The notes beneath the pieces are model-generated. The model did not search any database and was not told the origin of the DNA. It saw only the letters and a list, made by a program, of their open reading frames with translations. From Vibrio sp. CB1-14 (GTDB lineage Bacteria > Pseudomonadota > Gammaproteobacteria > Enterobacterales > Vibrionaceae), in assembly GCF_040412085.2 (NCBI RefSeq), contig NZ_CP115921.1:62001-126000 (forward strand): a stretch of DNA of 64,000 nt. The letters are read 5' to 3'. A program made the position numbers and the translations under genes. Below are positions 1 through 8,852 of the stretch, one piece after another. The first letter of the stretch is position 1. Each line of letters opens with the position of its first letter.

Positions 1-800
1 CGCGGCGATGAGCCAACAAGAATCCAATCTGCGAGTGACGATTCTGGGTAGCGCTCGGGCTGTCTTGTCGCCATAACAAGGTTAACAATGTAGTTTTCAA
101 CCAGTTCTGAAACTTCAATCTCTGGCATTTCACGCCTTGCAGCAAACACGGAATCGGTTGAGATTGTCACTGACTCCGATTCATCCGCTGGCTTCGAGCT
201 GTTAACGCCACCTACTGCGCGCTCCTCATTTCGTACCAACCGAATGATGTCGCGCTCAGCTTCATCTTCTGGGTAATCCACCGTCACTTTCATGATGAAG
301 CGATCCATCTGCGCTTCTGGCAGTGGGTAGGTACCTTCTTGCTCAATCGGGTTTTGCGTTGCCAACACCATAAACAGTTCTGGCAATTTATGGCTATCAC
401 CACCCACGGTGACTGTACCTTCCGCCATAGCCTCAAGGAGCGCGGCTTGTACTTTTGCAGGGGCACGGTTGATTTCATCGGCTAAAACGATGCTATTGAA
501 AATCGGACCAGCTTGAAAATGAAGCTGAGGTTTGCCATCTACGTCTTGGTATATCTCAGTACCTGTAACGTCGGAAGGGAGTAGGTCTGGGGTGAACTGA
601 ATACGTCCAAAACTGGTATTTAACCGCTCGGCCAGCGACTTAATTGAGCGAGTCTTTGCGGTACCGGGCAAGCCTTCAAGCAAGATGTGGCCGTTGGTAA
701 TCAAGCCGACCACCAGCGCTGTTACCACGTGTTGTTGGCCAATCACTGATTTTCCCACTTCTGTCACTAGGCGGTTAAGTTCTGTTTGCGCTTGATTCAT
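1..800 (-). CDS. MoxR-family AAA+ ATPase (3' end off the window)
   Basis: This is a MoxR-type AAA+ ATPase, a family of chaperone-like ATPases that commonly work with von Willebrand factor A proteins to mature or insert metal cofactors. About 266 codons are visible and the frame stays open to the window edge, so the C-terminal lid is missing here. The Walker A motif reads GLPGTAKT near residue 48, Walker B reads VLADEINRAP, and the MoxR signature ATQNPIEQEGTYPLPEAQ with the following MDRF is intact. The ATG at 800 has AAGGTG eight bases upstream. It lies 115 bases downstream of the octahaem cytochrome gene on the same strand, so co-transcription is possible but not shown. Family assignment is firm; the substrate is unknown. 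Confidence 0.93.
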   Translation of the reverse strand, partial: MNQAQTELNRLVTEVGKSVIGQQHVVTALVVGLITNGHILLEGLPGTAKTRSIKSLAERLNTSFGRIQFTPDLLPSDVTGTEIYQDVDGKPQLHFQAGPIFNSIVLADEINRAPAKVQAALLEAMAEGTVTVGGDSHKLPELFMVLATQNPIEQEGTYPLPEAQMDRFIMKVTVDYPEDEAERDIIRLVRNEERAVGGVNSSKPADESESVTISTDSVFAARREMPEIEVSELVENYIVNLVMATRQPERYPESSLADWILVGSSP

Positions 801-875
801 GGGTTCACACCTTTTGCTTGCTCGTCTTTGTTTAAATGAATAGACCTCGATAATTGACTTAATACTACTTAGTCA

Positions 876-898
876 CTCTATAACTTTTGGTTATAGAG
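876..898. promoter_or_regulatory. 9-bp perfect dyad between cytochrome and moxR-like genes
   Basis: CTCTATAAC (876-884) and GTTATAGAG (890-898) form a perfect inverted repeat with a five-base loop. No T-run follows on the minus strand, so it looks more like an operator or RNA stem than an intrinsic terminator. Confidence 0.35.
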
Positions 899-915
899 GT
901 AATGCTTTTTCATTG

Positions 916-3192
916 TTAATAACGTGATTTTAGCTGCTGTATAACTTCTGGTGGTGCCAACTTCGATAACTGGTTGAGACACTGTGCGGCACCTTGGTGC
1001 TTATGCTTAAGCATTAAGTCGCACTTAGAAAACAGGTGCTCTGGATTTCTACTCAACTGATAGGCCTTATCAACCGCTTTGAGTGAGACGTTAACGTCAG
1101 CCGTTTCCATTGCTAACCCAAACACAAACCAATACTGGGGATTATTTGCTTCTAGCTGTGTCGCCTTATTAAGCAGTTGGCTAGCCGTGGCTTTGTCGCC
1201 TTGACGAAGCTTTGACAACGCTGCGCTGTAATGAATAGCTGCCGATTTTGGTTGATTTTTGATACCAAGCGCGAGTGTTTTATCCGCCGACGCTTCGTCC
1301 CCCTGCCCTCGATACAGATCGGCAAGATTGATGTAACTGTTTTCAAAATAGGGTTCAATGCTAATCGCCCCTTGGTATTCATTAATAGCAAGCTCCGTCT
1401 TGCCTTGGGCGGCATACACATTGCCAAGGTTTGTGCGGCCAAAGCCTCGGTCTGCGTTGTACTGCTGAATACCAATGTATTCTTTTAGCGGTTGTTTCAA
1501 CTGATCTTTTTGAAGTGGATTTAGCTCGCGCCAATATTGCGCCAACGCGCCGGCCGCTTCTGCTCGAACAGCGAGAACATCGTCATCAAGTAACGGTGAA
1601 ATGATCTGCCAGCGCTGGTGAGCGGGATAAGGAGCGCTACCCTGAATCGCCCCTATTCGAATCATGGCCTCACTATTTTTAACGGCTCTACCCAGCGCGA
1701 TTAAGCTATTTTGCCCTTGGTAGTTCGCCATTCTTTGTAATGCAGATGCTCTTACAATCGACGCTTGGTTAATGTCTTGCGCTATATAGGAAAGCGCATC
1801 AGCTGCCGATGGGTGACCGATGTCTGCCGCATAAAATGCAATGCCATAATGCTGGCTGTTCTGATAGCTCGACTCGGGGAACCACTTAGCTAAGGTTTGA
1901 ACTGCCCAATCATCCTCCTTGTCCTCATGGCAAGAAGCACAGACATTTGGAGTGCCGATGTGCTTGCTCATGTCTGGTCTGGGTACATGCCAGCTATGAT
2001 CGCGTCTTGGATCTACTCCCATGTAAGTCGTCTCGGGCATATGGCAAGTCGTGCATTGACTCGCTTCGCTACCAGCCTCATGAAAGGTGTGTTTTTCTGG
2101 AGTGTATTCCGATGCAACATGGCACTGAGCACAGACCGCTTGTTCTGGAATTTTGAGTTCGGCCGTGTGTGGATCGTGACAGTTAGCACACGTTACACCT
2201 TTTTGCGCCATTTTTGATTGTTCAAACGAACCGAAAACATAAACTTCATCATAAATCTGACCATCAGAATGATATAGCTCAGGCGTTAGATTCGAGACTA
2301 GGTATCTATCAAATAAATCCCCTTGAACGTGATCGTATTGCTCAGACAGTTGCACTCGGCGACTGTGGCATTGAGCGCACACTTTGACTTGTTGGGTCTC
2401 TTGGATTGACTTAGGTTGAAGGGTCGAATTTCCCTCTTGGTAAACCCACTCAGATACCGCTTTGGAGAGATCACGGTCAAACCCATAGTGATTATCTATA
2501 GTAAATTGTTTAGGGTTCTTTTGCTTAGACAAGGTGACATGCACACTTGCTGGACCATGGCAGGCCTCACACCCCACCGTGATTTCAGACCAGCTTGACG
2601 CGTAGGTATTGGATTCTTTGTCGTAGTTCTTTTCGAGGTTCGTTGAGTGGCAATCGGCACACATAAAGTTCCAGTTTTGCCCTGTATTTGTCCAATAGAA
2701 CTCATCGCTGCTCGTTGTATCGGGATAAAGGTGATACCAACGTTGACCACCTTGCTCCTTATTTCTAGAGTCCCAGGTAAACGGGATCAATTGAACGCGG
2801 CCATCCTCAAATTCAACCATGTATTGTTGAAGCGGATAATGGCCAAATGTGTAGGCAATTTGGTAGTCATAAAACTGACCATCTGGACCTTGGATATTGA
2901 CCCAGAACTGCTCACCTTTTCTAAAAAACCGATTCTCCTCGCCTTTAAACTCAAACGTGGCGTTGTCGAAGTCTCCTAACACGCTTTGTGAAGTAGCGTG
3001 ATCCATTGCTCGCTCATGATCAGAGCCTTTCCATTGCTCTACTTCTTTCTGGTGACACTCAATGCAAGCGTCACTTCCGACGTAACTCGCTTGCCCACCG
3101 CTCGCCATCGACGACTTGGTTTCATTTCCATATGAACTCACGCTTGCCAGCAGTATGATCACAGCGCTAACCACCCGAACCACTACGCCCAT
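916..3192 (-). CDS. octahaem c-type cytochrome with C-terminal TPR repeats
   Basis: This is a probable exported or periplasmic electron-transfer protein of 758 residues. An N-terminal signal sequence (about residues 1-22) is followed by eight CxxCH haem-binding motifs at residues 43, 178, 208, 272, 335, 354, 380 and 418. From about residue 480 the sequence becomes alanine-rich helical repeat, possibly HEAT-like, and from about 620 it shows tetratricopeptide-like repeats. No Lys-containing CxxCK motif of NrfA was seen, so it is not an ordinary nitrite reductase. The start has AGGA ten bases upstream. The downstream MoxR-type ATPase may help assemble a complex with it, which is inference. The multihaem/TPR architecture is plain; the redox partner and reaction are not known from the sequence. 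Confidence 0.92.
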   Translation of the reverse strand: MGVVVRVVSAVIILLASVSSYGNETKSSMASGGQASYVGSDACIECHQKEVEQWKGSDHERAMDHATSQSVLGDFDNATFEFKGEENRFFRKGEQFWVNIQGPDGQFYDYQIAYTFGHYPLQQYMVEFEDGRVQLIPFTWDSRNKEQGGQRWYHLYPDTTSSDEFYWTNTGQNWNFMCADCHSTNLEKNYDKESNTYASSWSEITVGCEACHGPASVHVTLSKQKNPKQFTIDNHYGFDRDLSKAVSEWVYQEGNSTLQPKSIQETQQVKVCAQCHSRRVQLSEQYDHVQGDLFDRYLVSNLTPELYHSDGQIYDEVYVFGSFEQSKMAQKGVTCANCHDPHTAELKIPEQAVCAQCHVASEYTPEKHTFHEAGSEASQCTTCHMPETTYMGVDPRRDHSWHVPRPDMSKHIGTPNVCASCHEDKEDDWAVQTLAKWFPESSYQNSQHYGIAFYAADIGHPSAADALSYIAQDINQASIVRASALQRMANYQGQNSLIALGRAVKNSEAMIRIGAIQGSAPYPAHQRWQIISPLLDDDVLAVRAEAAGALAQYWRELNPLQKDQLKQPLKEYIGIQQYNADRGFGRTNLGNVYAAQGKTELAINEYQGAISIEPYFENSYINLADLYRGQGDEASADKTLALGIKNQPKSAAIHYSAALSKLRQGDKATASQLLNKATQLEANNPQYWFVFGLAMETADVNVSLKAVDKAYQLSRNPEHLFSKCDLMLKHKHQGAAQCLNQLSKLAPPEVIQQLKSRY

Positions 3193-3220
3193 CCGACATT
3201 CCTTTGCTTGTTTGCAAGTT

Positions 3221-3243
3221 ATTGTTATTTCAATAATAACAAT
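3221..3243. promoter_or_regulatory. perfect 9-bp inverted repeat upstream of the cytochrome gene
   Basis: ATTGTTATT (3221-3229) and AATAACAAT (3235-3243) are perfect inverted copies five bases apart. The dyad lies about 29 bases upstream of the cytochrome start codon, so it could be a repressor operator or a 5' leader stem. Confidence 0.4.
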
Positions 3244-3296
3244 AGTCTAGAATGGACATCCGGCAAGCTTCACCAGCGGATTTACTCACTTTCCAC

Positions 3297-3323
3297 AAAA
3301 AAAGAGAGGCATTTCGCCTCTCT
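3297..3323 (-). terminator. intrinsic terminator of the COG0523 gene
   Basis: GAGAGGC (3304-3310) pairs with GCCTCTC (3316-3322) around a five-base loop. The A-run 3297-3303 is a U-run on the minus transcript. It lies 40 bases past the stop of the COG0523 gene. Confidence 0.8.
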
Positions 3324-3362
3324 CGTTAATTAATCTGTAATGCTCAGTGTTTCATTACGATA

Positions 3363-4358
3363 TTATGCGTCGTTCAAACCGCAAAGCCTCAACAGGATGC
3401 CTTCCAAGTCTTCCCATGGCATCAATTGCGAATCAATAACTTCAATGCGCGATTCATAGCCCTCAAGTGACATCTGATTAACAGATACGACTCGTTTCGC
3501 GACGTTGAATGCAAAGCAGCCTTTATCGGTATTGACGACTGCTTTGACACGCTCCGCGTTAAGGTCACTGAACAGTGAAAACAGCTCGTCGAAATTGAAC
3601 TTGTGCTCCTCACCAACAATCCAGCCACAACTAAAATAACCTTGGCCTTGGTTTTCACGGCGGATAAATGGCTTCTCTGGCGGCAGTTCAAATACTGGCT
3701 CTAAATCACTATGGTCGTGGTCGTGATGATGAGCATGACCATTTCCCTCTACCGAAGCCTCTCGCCTTTCGAGATCTAGCAGTTCAAGAGGAAGTTGGCC
3801 GTTTTTCACCAGTTTATGAAATATCTTAGCGGGTTGCTGATCTGTCACCCAGTCATTGAATACGTCGATATCTTGTGCACTGCACTCATCAACCTTATTA
3901 CCAATGATGACTTCTGCCGATGCTAACTGGTCGTTAAAATTATTGTTTTCAAGATGGCGCTCATCAGACAAATTACGTGGATCTACCAGCGCAATGGTCG
4001 CTCTCAAATCAATGTAATTTTGGTAATGTTCTGAGGTTAGTGTTTTAATCACTTGCTTAGGATGACCAAGGCCAGTTGGCTCGATAATCAGGCGATCAGG
4101 CTTTTGTCTGAGCAGCGCATTGATACCCACCGACATGGGTACTCCCGCTGTACAACACATACAACCGCCCGGTACCTCTTTAATCATGGCTCCGCCTTCT
4201 GCCATCATGGCGCCGTCGATGCCGACTTCACCAAATTCATTGACCAATACAGCCCAATTCTCATGTTGCGGTTTTTCTTTTAATAAATTGAGAATGGCCG
4301 TGGTTTTACCTACGCCAAGAAACCCAGTGATGATGTTAGTAGGTACTTGATTTTTCAT
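3363..4358 (-). CDS. yeiR: COG0523 (CobW/YeiR-type) zinc-binding GTPase
   Basis: This is a 331-residue G3E GTPase of the COG0523 family, probable metallochaperones; E. coli YeiR, which this resembles along its whole length, is a zinc-binding GTPase. The P-loop GFLGVGKTT is near residue 12, the metal-binding motif GGCMCC is near residue 64, and NKVD supplies guanine specificity. A histidine-rich stretch around residue 210 (GHAHHHDHDH) would bind extra metal. The VNEFGEVGIDG segment is typical of the YeiR subgroup. A short C-terminal CobW_C domain ends the protein. I see no Zur box in the upstream region. Assignment to the YeiR branch rests on remembered sequence similarity. Confidence 0.9.
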   Translation of the reverse strand: MKNQVPTNIITGFLGVGKTTAILNLLKEKPQHENWAVLVNEFGEVGIDGAMMAEGGAMIKEVPGGCMCCTAGVPMSVGINALLRQKPDRLIIEPTGLGHPKQVIKTLTSEHYQNYIDLRATIALVDPRNLSDERHLENNNFNDQLASAEVIIGNKVDECSAQDIDVFNDWVTDQQPAKIFHKLVKNGQLPLELLDLERREASVEGNGHAHHHDHDHSDLEPVFELPPEKPFIRRENQGQGYFSCGWIVGEEHKFNFDELFSLFSDLNAERVKAVVNTDKGCFAFNVAKRVVSVNQMSLEGYESRIEVIDSQLMPWEDLEGILLRLCGLNDA

Positions 4359-4899
4359 TGTCTTACTCGATGTCTGTCAATGACCAAAGTATATACCTAA
4401 CGCACTGAACTATTCTAGCCGCGGTATTGGATCGCCATAACTATAGTAGGGGCAGAAACAGTTGGGGGAATTTTCGGATTTCTATAGACGACAAAAGGCG
4501 CACTTTGCGCGCGCCTTGATCCCTCGTTACTCAATCGTGAGTTTGCGAATCTCTGAACCAAGTCTATCGGCTGAGATATAAAAACGAGGCAGTAGTATGT
4601 GTTTCTTAAGTTGCACATCCAAATTGTAGGTAGGGAATGAGATCCTCCATGTTTGTCGAATATGAACCCTACGATTTAACTATGGTACAAAAATGACTTT
4701 TTTCAAGCTGAATACTAAAAATAAGTGGTGCTTTTGAACCTACGTCAAAATGGTCGAGCATTGGTGAAACTTTCCACCAAAGCATAAGAAGTAGTGATAA
4801 GTGGAATACTACTTTTCATTCTTGCCACTATTGCCAATTTTGCTAAGTCGTATAATTTTAACCTTGAAGATTCAATCCTCCATACAGGCACTCATCCCT
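4359..4899. other. 541-base intergenic region, divergent yeiR-like/clcA
   Basis: This holds the promoters of the two divergent genes, neither of which I could place confidently. A GC-rich hairpin, AAGGCGC (4495-4501) with GCGCCTT (4511-4517), lies inside it without a clear T-run. A 67-codon minus-strand reading frame (4415-4618) has no recognisable product and I do not call it. Confidence 0.5.
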
Positions 4900-6303
4900 A
4901 TGACCAAAAGAGAGAAAATAAAACAATCGTTGCTCGCCCGCGTACCAAAAGGAACGATTAATCAGTTTCTCTCTAGCGATAAAACGCCTATCTCGGTATT
5001 ACTGCTTTCCTGCGTAGTTGGTATCTTGGCCGGGCTCGTCGGTACCTTGTTTGAGATTGGTGTGCACTTTGTCACTGAAACTCGCACTGACTGGCTAAAA
5101 GATGAAATCGGTTCTGTACTGCCTCTATGGCTGCTCGCTTTTGTCATTAGCGCATTCTTGGCGTTCATCGGCTATTTTTTGGTGCACAAGTTTGCGCCCG
5201 AAGCTGCCGGATCCGGTATTCCCGAAATTGAGGGGGCAATGGACAACATGCGCCCTGTTCGTTGGTGGCGTGTGCTCCCGGTAAAATTCTTCGGCGGCTT
5301 AGGTGCCCTGGGTTCCGGAATGGTGTTAGGACGTGAAGGCCCAACGGTTCAAATGGGCGGTAACATTGGTCGTATGGTAACTGACCTTTTCCGAGTTAAA
5401 AACGACGATAGTCGACATACCCTTCTCGCCTCTGGCGCAGCCGGTGGTCTTGCAGCCGCTTTCAACGCGCCTCTCGCTGGCATTATGTTTGTTGTGGAAG
5501 AAATGCGTCCTCACTTTCGTTACTCGCTTATATCAATCAAAGCGGTACTCATTTCTGCGGTAACCGCTACCATTGTATTCCGCTCCATCAATGGCCAACA
5601 TGCGGTTATTACAATGCCGCAATATGACTCGCCTGACCTCACTGTCTTATGGTTATTCCTATTGCTCGGTACATTATTTGGTGGCTTTGGGGTCGTGTTC
5701 AATCGGCTAGTTACACTGTTTCAGGATATGTTTGTACGTATCCACAAAAACGATCTCAAAAGGTTTCTGTTTACTGGTTCTATGATCGGTGGCAGTTTTG
5801 GTTTACTACTTTTATACGTACCTGAACTCACGGGCGGTGGCATTGGCCTAATCCCGGAAATTACCAACGGCAGCTTTAGTGCGGGCATCCTTATTCTTCT
5901 GTTTATTGGACGAGTCCTTACCACGCTCATATGCTTTGGTTCTGGGGCTCCTGGGGGAATATTCGCACCTATGTTAGCCCTAGGTACCTCTTTTGGTTAT
6001 GCGTTTGGTTTAGTCGCACATTCGCTATTTCCTGAGTTGCCTATCGAACCTGGTGTATTTGCTATTGCAGGAATGGGAGCATTATTTGCCGCTACGGTAC
6101 GTGCCCCTATAACCGGCATTTTGTTGGTGATTGAAATGACCAACAATTACCATCTTATTCTGCCTCTCATCATTACCGGCCTTGGTGCAACGATTGTCGC
6201 CCAGATGCTTGGAGGCCAACCAATCTACAGCCAGTTGCTACACAGAACACTAAAAAATGAGAAACTGCGTCAGGAAGATTTGCCGAGAAAAGAAACAAAC
6301 TAA
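4900..6303 (+). CDS. clcA: H+/Cl- exchange transporter ClcA
   Basis: This is a ClC-family chloride/proton antiporter of the inner membrane, used in acid resistance to compensate charge during proton extrusion. The three selectivity-filter motifs are intact: GSGIP, GREGP (with the gating glutamate) and GSGAPGGIFAP. The inner proton glutamate is in VVEEMRP, and the chloride-coordinating tyrosine is in QPIYSQLL near the C terminus. The longer open frame begins at 4801, but the first 33 residues have no counterpart in the family. The ATG at 4900 gives 467 residues, close to the usual length, so I chose it. There is no C-terminal CBS domain, as in E. coli ClcA. Confidence 0.94.
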   Translation: MTKREKIKQSLLARVPKGTINQFLSSDKTPISVLLLSCVVGILAGLVGTLFEIGVHFVTETRTDWLKDEIGSVLPLWLLAFVISAFLAFIGYFLVHKFAPEAAGSGIPEIEGAMDNMRPVRWWRVLPVKFFGGLGALGSGMVLGREGPTVQMGGNIGRMVTDLFRVKNDDSRHTLLASGAAGGLAAAFNAPLAGIMFVVEEMRPHFRYSLISIKAVLISAVTATIVFRSINGQHAVITMPQYDSPDLTVLWLFLLLGTLFGGFGVVFNRLVTLFQDMFVRIHKNDLKRFLFTGSMIGGSFGLLLLYVPELTGGGIGLIPEITNGSFSAGILILLFIGRVLTTLICFGSGAPGGIFAPMLALGTSFGYAFGLVAHSLFPELPIEPGVFAIAGMGALFAATVRAPITGILLVIEMTNNYHLILPLIITGLGATIVAQMLGGQPIYSQLLHRTLKNEKLRQEDLPRKETN

Positions 6304-6412
6304 CCTCACAAACTATGGTGATGGTTTCGTCTCTTCAAAAAGCATGTATAATTAGACGGCTAGACTGCTATTTCTAGCTGTCGATTGATATGGATTTTCA
6401 AGAGAGCCCGTA

Positions 6413-7381
6413 GTGACCATCAGCCTTGCTTCATTAAAGCGCCTTACACAGTTTCACAACGTACCGACCTCGCAAGCGTCCCTAGCGCTTGGTATGATTG
6501 GTCTTGGTCATGCTTGGGCATTGTATGTTCCGGAGTTTGGGAAAAAGGTGCAGCCAATTTTAGCCTCCATTGGTGCGCTATTACTTCTGCCGGTACTTAT
6601 TAAATACCTACTCAATAGACATACCTTTTCTGCAGATATTAAACACCCCCTAACAGGCAGCTTAATGGCGCCAATGAGCATGGCTCTGCTCATTTTATGT
6701 GACTATTTGGCCGTTATTCTTCCCTTAATAGCTTATCCACTTTGGTTTGCCGCATTAACCTTGCATGTTTGTATGGCCGTGCTGTTTTTCTATTACCAGT
6801 TAAAAAACTTTCGCATGTCGAATATAGTACCAAGCTGGTTTCTATATCCAGTGGGGCTAATTAGCAGTTCACTCGCTGGGACCCAATTTGGCCATACGGT
6901 TTACTCAGAAACCATCGCGTCTGTTTGTATCACTATTTACTTTTTTATGCTGCCACTGGTGCTTTATCGATTGGTATTTGAGGGTATGCTACCCAAACGT
7001 GCGAGGCCTACACTGGCGATCATGGCAGCGCCGATCAACCTCACATTATCTGCATACTTGGTTAACTTTTCCGAGCCCGATCCTATACTCACAGGTGCGC
7101 TTGCAGGGATAGCAATAACCATGACGCTACTCATCTATCTTTGCTACATTCGATTATTACGTCTGAAGTTTCAGCCATCTATTGCCGCTATCACGTTTCC
7201 GTCTGTGATCAGCTCTATCGCCATGCATCGCTTAACGACTTTCTTTGAAGCTGAGCATCCTCACTGGCATTGGCTGCATAATTTCGGCTTTTTGGAGCTG
7301 TCAGTTGCGTCTTTGGCGGTTGCTTGGGTAACGGTGGGGTTTGTAAAAATGTATTGGCCGGAGCTAGTAAGTAAGCATTGA
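6413..7381 (+). CDS. TehA/SLAC1-family (TDT) membrane transporter
   Basis: This 322-residue inner-membrane protein has about ten hydrophobic segments and belongs to the tellurite-resistance/dicarboxylate transporter family (TehA, SLAC1 anion channel fold). The N-terminal motif FHNVPTSQASLALGMIGLG matches the conserved start of the family, and HMxLP-type aromatic positions recur in the helices. It starts with GTG at 6413 behind a weak AGAGAG. It follows clcA by 110 bases, so two anion-permeating proteins are adjacent. The transported ion cannot be told from the sequence; tellurite is only the historical name. Confidence 0.85.
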   Translation: MTISLASLKRLTQFHNVPTSQASLALGMIGLGHAWALYVPEFGKKVQPILASIGALLLLPVLIKYLLNRHTFSADIKHPLTGSLMAPMSMALLILCDYLAVILPLIAYPLWFAALTLHVCMAVLFFYYQLKNFRMSNIVPSWFLYPVGLISSSLAGTQFGHTVYSETIASVCITIYFFMLPLVLYRLVFEGMLPKRARPTLAIMAAPINLTLSAYLVNFSEPDPILTGALAGIAITMTLLIYLCYIRLLRLKFQPSIAAITFPSVISSIAMHRLTTFFEAEHPHWHWLHNFGFLELSVASLAVAWVTVGFVKMYWPELVSKH

Positions 7382-7412
7382 TTTTATTTGATACAAATGT
7401 CAGAATTTATAA

Positions 7413-7434
7413 ATATTGACACAGTTATCAATCA
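7413..7434. promoter_or_regulatory. LuxR/HapR-type operator candidate upstream of cqsA
   Basis: Half-sites ATATTGAC and ATCAATCA are separated by six bases. Against the remembered V. harveyi LuxR consensus (TTATTGAT, six bases, ATCAATAA) I count 17 of 22 matching positions. Its centre lies about 40 bases before the predicted start of transcription, overlapping the -35 position. Confidence 0.55.
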
Positions 7435-7451
7435 GTTAGACTCCCAACAAG

Positions 7452-7457
7452 TATAAT
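7452..7457 (+). promoter_or_regulatory. cqsA -10 element
   Basis: A perfect TATAAT without a good -35 hexamer at 16-18 bases upstream, consistent with an activator-dependent promoter. It would give a leader of about 140 bases before the cqsA ATG. Confidence 0.5.
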
Positions 7458-7543
7458 CAGAATAAAACTATTCCCACCCAATATAGTTCATTTTGCAACC
7501 AGCAACAAATAATAAAATATTCAATAGTGACAGTTATTCTCTA

Positions 7544-7572
7544 GTCGGCAATAAATAAATGCATCGGCCGAC
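7544..7572 (+). promoter_or_regulatory. 6-bp dyad in the cqsA leader
   Basis: GTCGGC (7544-7549) and GCCGAC (7567-7572) can pair in the predicted 5' leader, closing an AU-rich loop about 33 bases ahead of the start codon. This could be an RNA stem influencing translation. Confidence 0.3.
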
Positions 7573-7604
7573 ATATGATTCCATTTACATAGAGAATAAT
7601 TGCT

Positions 7605-8786
7605 ATGCACTTAACAAAGATCAAAAAGACTCTCCCAAGTTTTATTACACAAAAGCATGAGCACTTTATTGCAGATAGGATAAGTTCAAATTCTGAAAAC
7701 CATCCTGTTGTTTGTGGTGGTCGCCCTTCTGCGACCGATGTTGTGATGCAAACTAACGACTACCTTTGCCTGCACGATCACTCTGAAATTCAACAAGCTC
7801 ATATTCAAGGGATCCGCGAAACGAACGAAAGCCTCCTGATGTCTGGTGTTTACCTACTTGGTGCAGAAAAAGAAAGCGACTTTGAATCGAAGCTCGCTCG
7901 CCATGTTGGCTTCGAAAGCTGTTTAGTGACTCAGTCCGGCTGGACGGCAAACGTGAATTTGCTGCAAGCGATTTGTCAAAAAGACACTAATGTTTACGTC
8001 GACTTTTTTGCTCACGCTTCTTTGTGGGAGGGCGCCCGTATTGCAGGCGCAAACGTGCACATGTTTATGCACAACAACATCAAGCACCTTAAACGTCAGA
8101 TATCTAGAAATGGCAGCGGCATCATTCTTGTCGACTCGATATACAGCACTGTGGGTACTGTTGCACCACTCGTTGACTTAGTATCGCTCGCTTACGAATA
8201 CGACTGTGCTTTGGTCGTTGATGAGTCTCACTCACTTGGTACTCATGAGCCAAGAGGAGCCGGACTTGTAGCAGAGCTAGGGCTTACAGAACATGTCGAC
8301 TACATTACAGCTAGTCTTGCAAAAACATATGCTTATCGCGCAGGGGTGATCTTGGCAAATGAAAAAACAAACTACTGCGTCCCAATGGTTGCCTTCCCTG
8401 CCATCTTTAGCTCTACCATGCTACCGTACGAGCTAGCACGACTCAGCAAGACGCATGATGTGATTGTCAGCTCTGAAAAAAGGAGAATGTCACTCACGGA
8501 GAACGCTGAGTATCTAAATAAGCAATTGCGTACAATTGGATTTGATATTCAAAGTAACTCTCAAATTATAGGCCTAGAAACTGGAGAGGTTGAGAATACA
8601 ATCAAAGTGAGAAACTTCTTCGAAGAGAACGGAGTGTTTGGTTCAGTCTTTGCACCACCAGCCACACCTAATAATAAACATATACTTCGTCTTTCAATAA
8701 ATGCTAAGCATACCAAGCAGGATCTCGATAGAGTGATCGAGGTATGCCGATTAGCTTGGAACAATGATGATTTGAACTTCGATTAA
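7605..8786 (+). CDS. cqsA: CAI-1 autoinducer synthase CqsA
   Basis: This pyridoxal-phosphate-dependent fold-type I acyl-CoA transferase makes amino-CAI-1 from an acyl-CoA and S-adenosylmethionine or 2-aminobutyrate, the precursor of the Vibrio autoinducer CAI-1. It has 393 residues against about 389 in V. cholerae. The PLP lysine is K240 in ASLAKTYAYRAG, and the cofactor-binding aspartate is in VVDESHSLGTHEP. The substrate-binding N-terminal segment NDYLCL is present. The ATG at 7605 is the only sensible start. The gene is convergent with cqsS, its cognate receptor. A LuxR-type operator candidate at 7413-7434 suggests quorum-state control. Confidence 0.97.
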   Translation: MHLTKIKKTLPSFITQKHEHFIADRISSNSENHPVVCGGRPSATDVVMQTNDYLCLHDHSEIQQAHIQGIRETNESLLMSGVYLLGAEKESDFESKLARHVGFESCLVTQSGWTANVNLLQAICQKDTNVYVDFFAHASLWEGARIAGANVHMFMHNNIKHLKRQISRNGSGIILVDSIYSTVGTVAPLVDLVSLAYEYDCALVVDESHSLGTHEPRGAGLVAELGLTEHVDYITASLAKTYAYRAGVILANEKTNYCVPMVAFPAIFSSTMLPYELARLSKTHDVIVSSEKRRMSLTENAEYLNKQLRTIGFDIQSNSQIIGLETGEVENTIKVRNFFEENGVFGSVFAPPATPNNKHILRLSINAKHTKQDLDRVIEVCRLAWNNDDLNFD

Positions 8787-8793
8787 TATAGAA

Positions 8794-8817
8794 TGCGCCT
8801 ACAGGTTTGTAGGCGCA
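8794..8817. terminator. shared cqsA/cqsS hairpin terminator
   Basis: TGCGCCTACA (8794-8803) and TGTAGGCGCA (8808-8817) form a perfect 10-bp stem with a GGTT loop between the two convergent genes. The flanking T- and A-runs are weak. Confidence 0.7.
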
Positions 8818-8852
8818 CCTTTAACTTTGAGGAAATAGTTGACAGAGTTCGA

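Noticed and set aside
916..3192. NrfA-type nitrite reductase
   Set aside because: There are eight CxxCH motifs, no CxxCK, and a TPR C terminus.
4415..4618. 67-codon minus-strand frame in the yeiR-like/clcA gap
   Set aside because: No ribosome binding site or family likeness; it spans a GC-rich hairpin.
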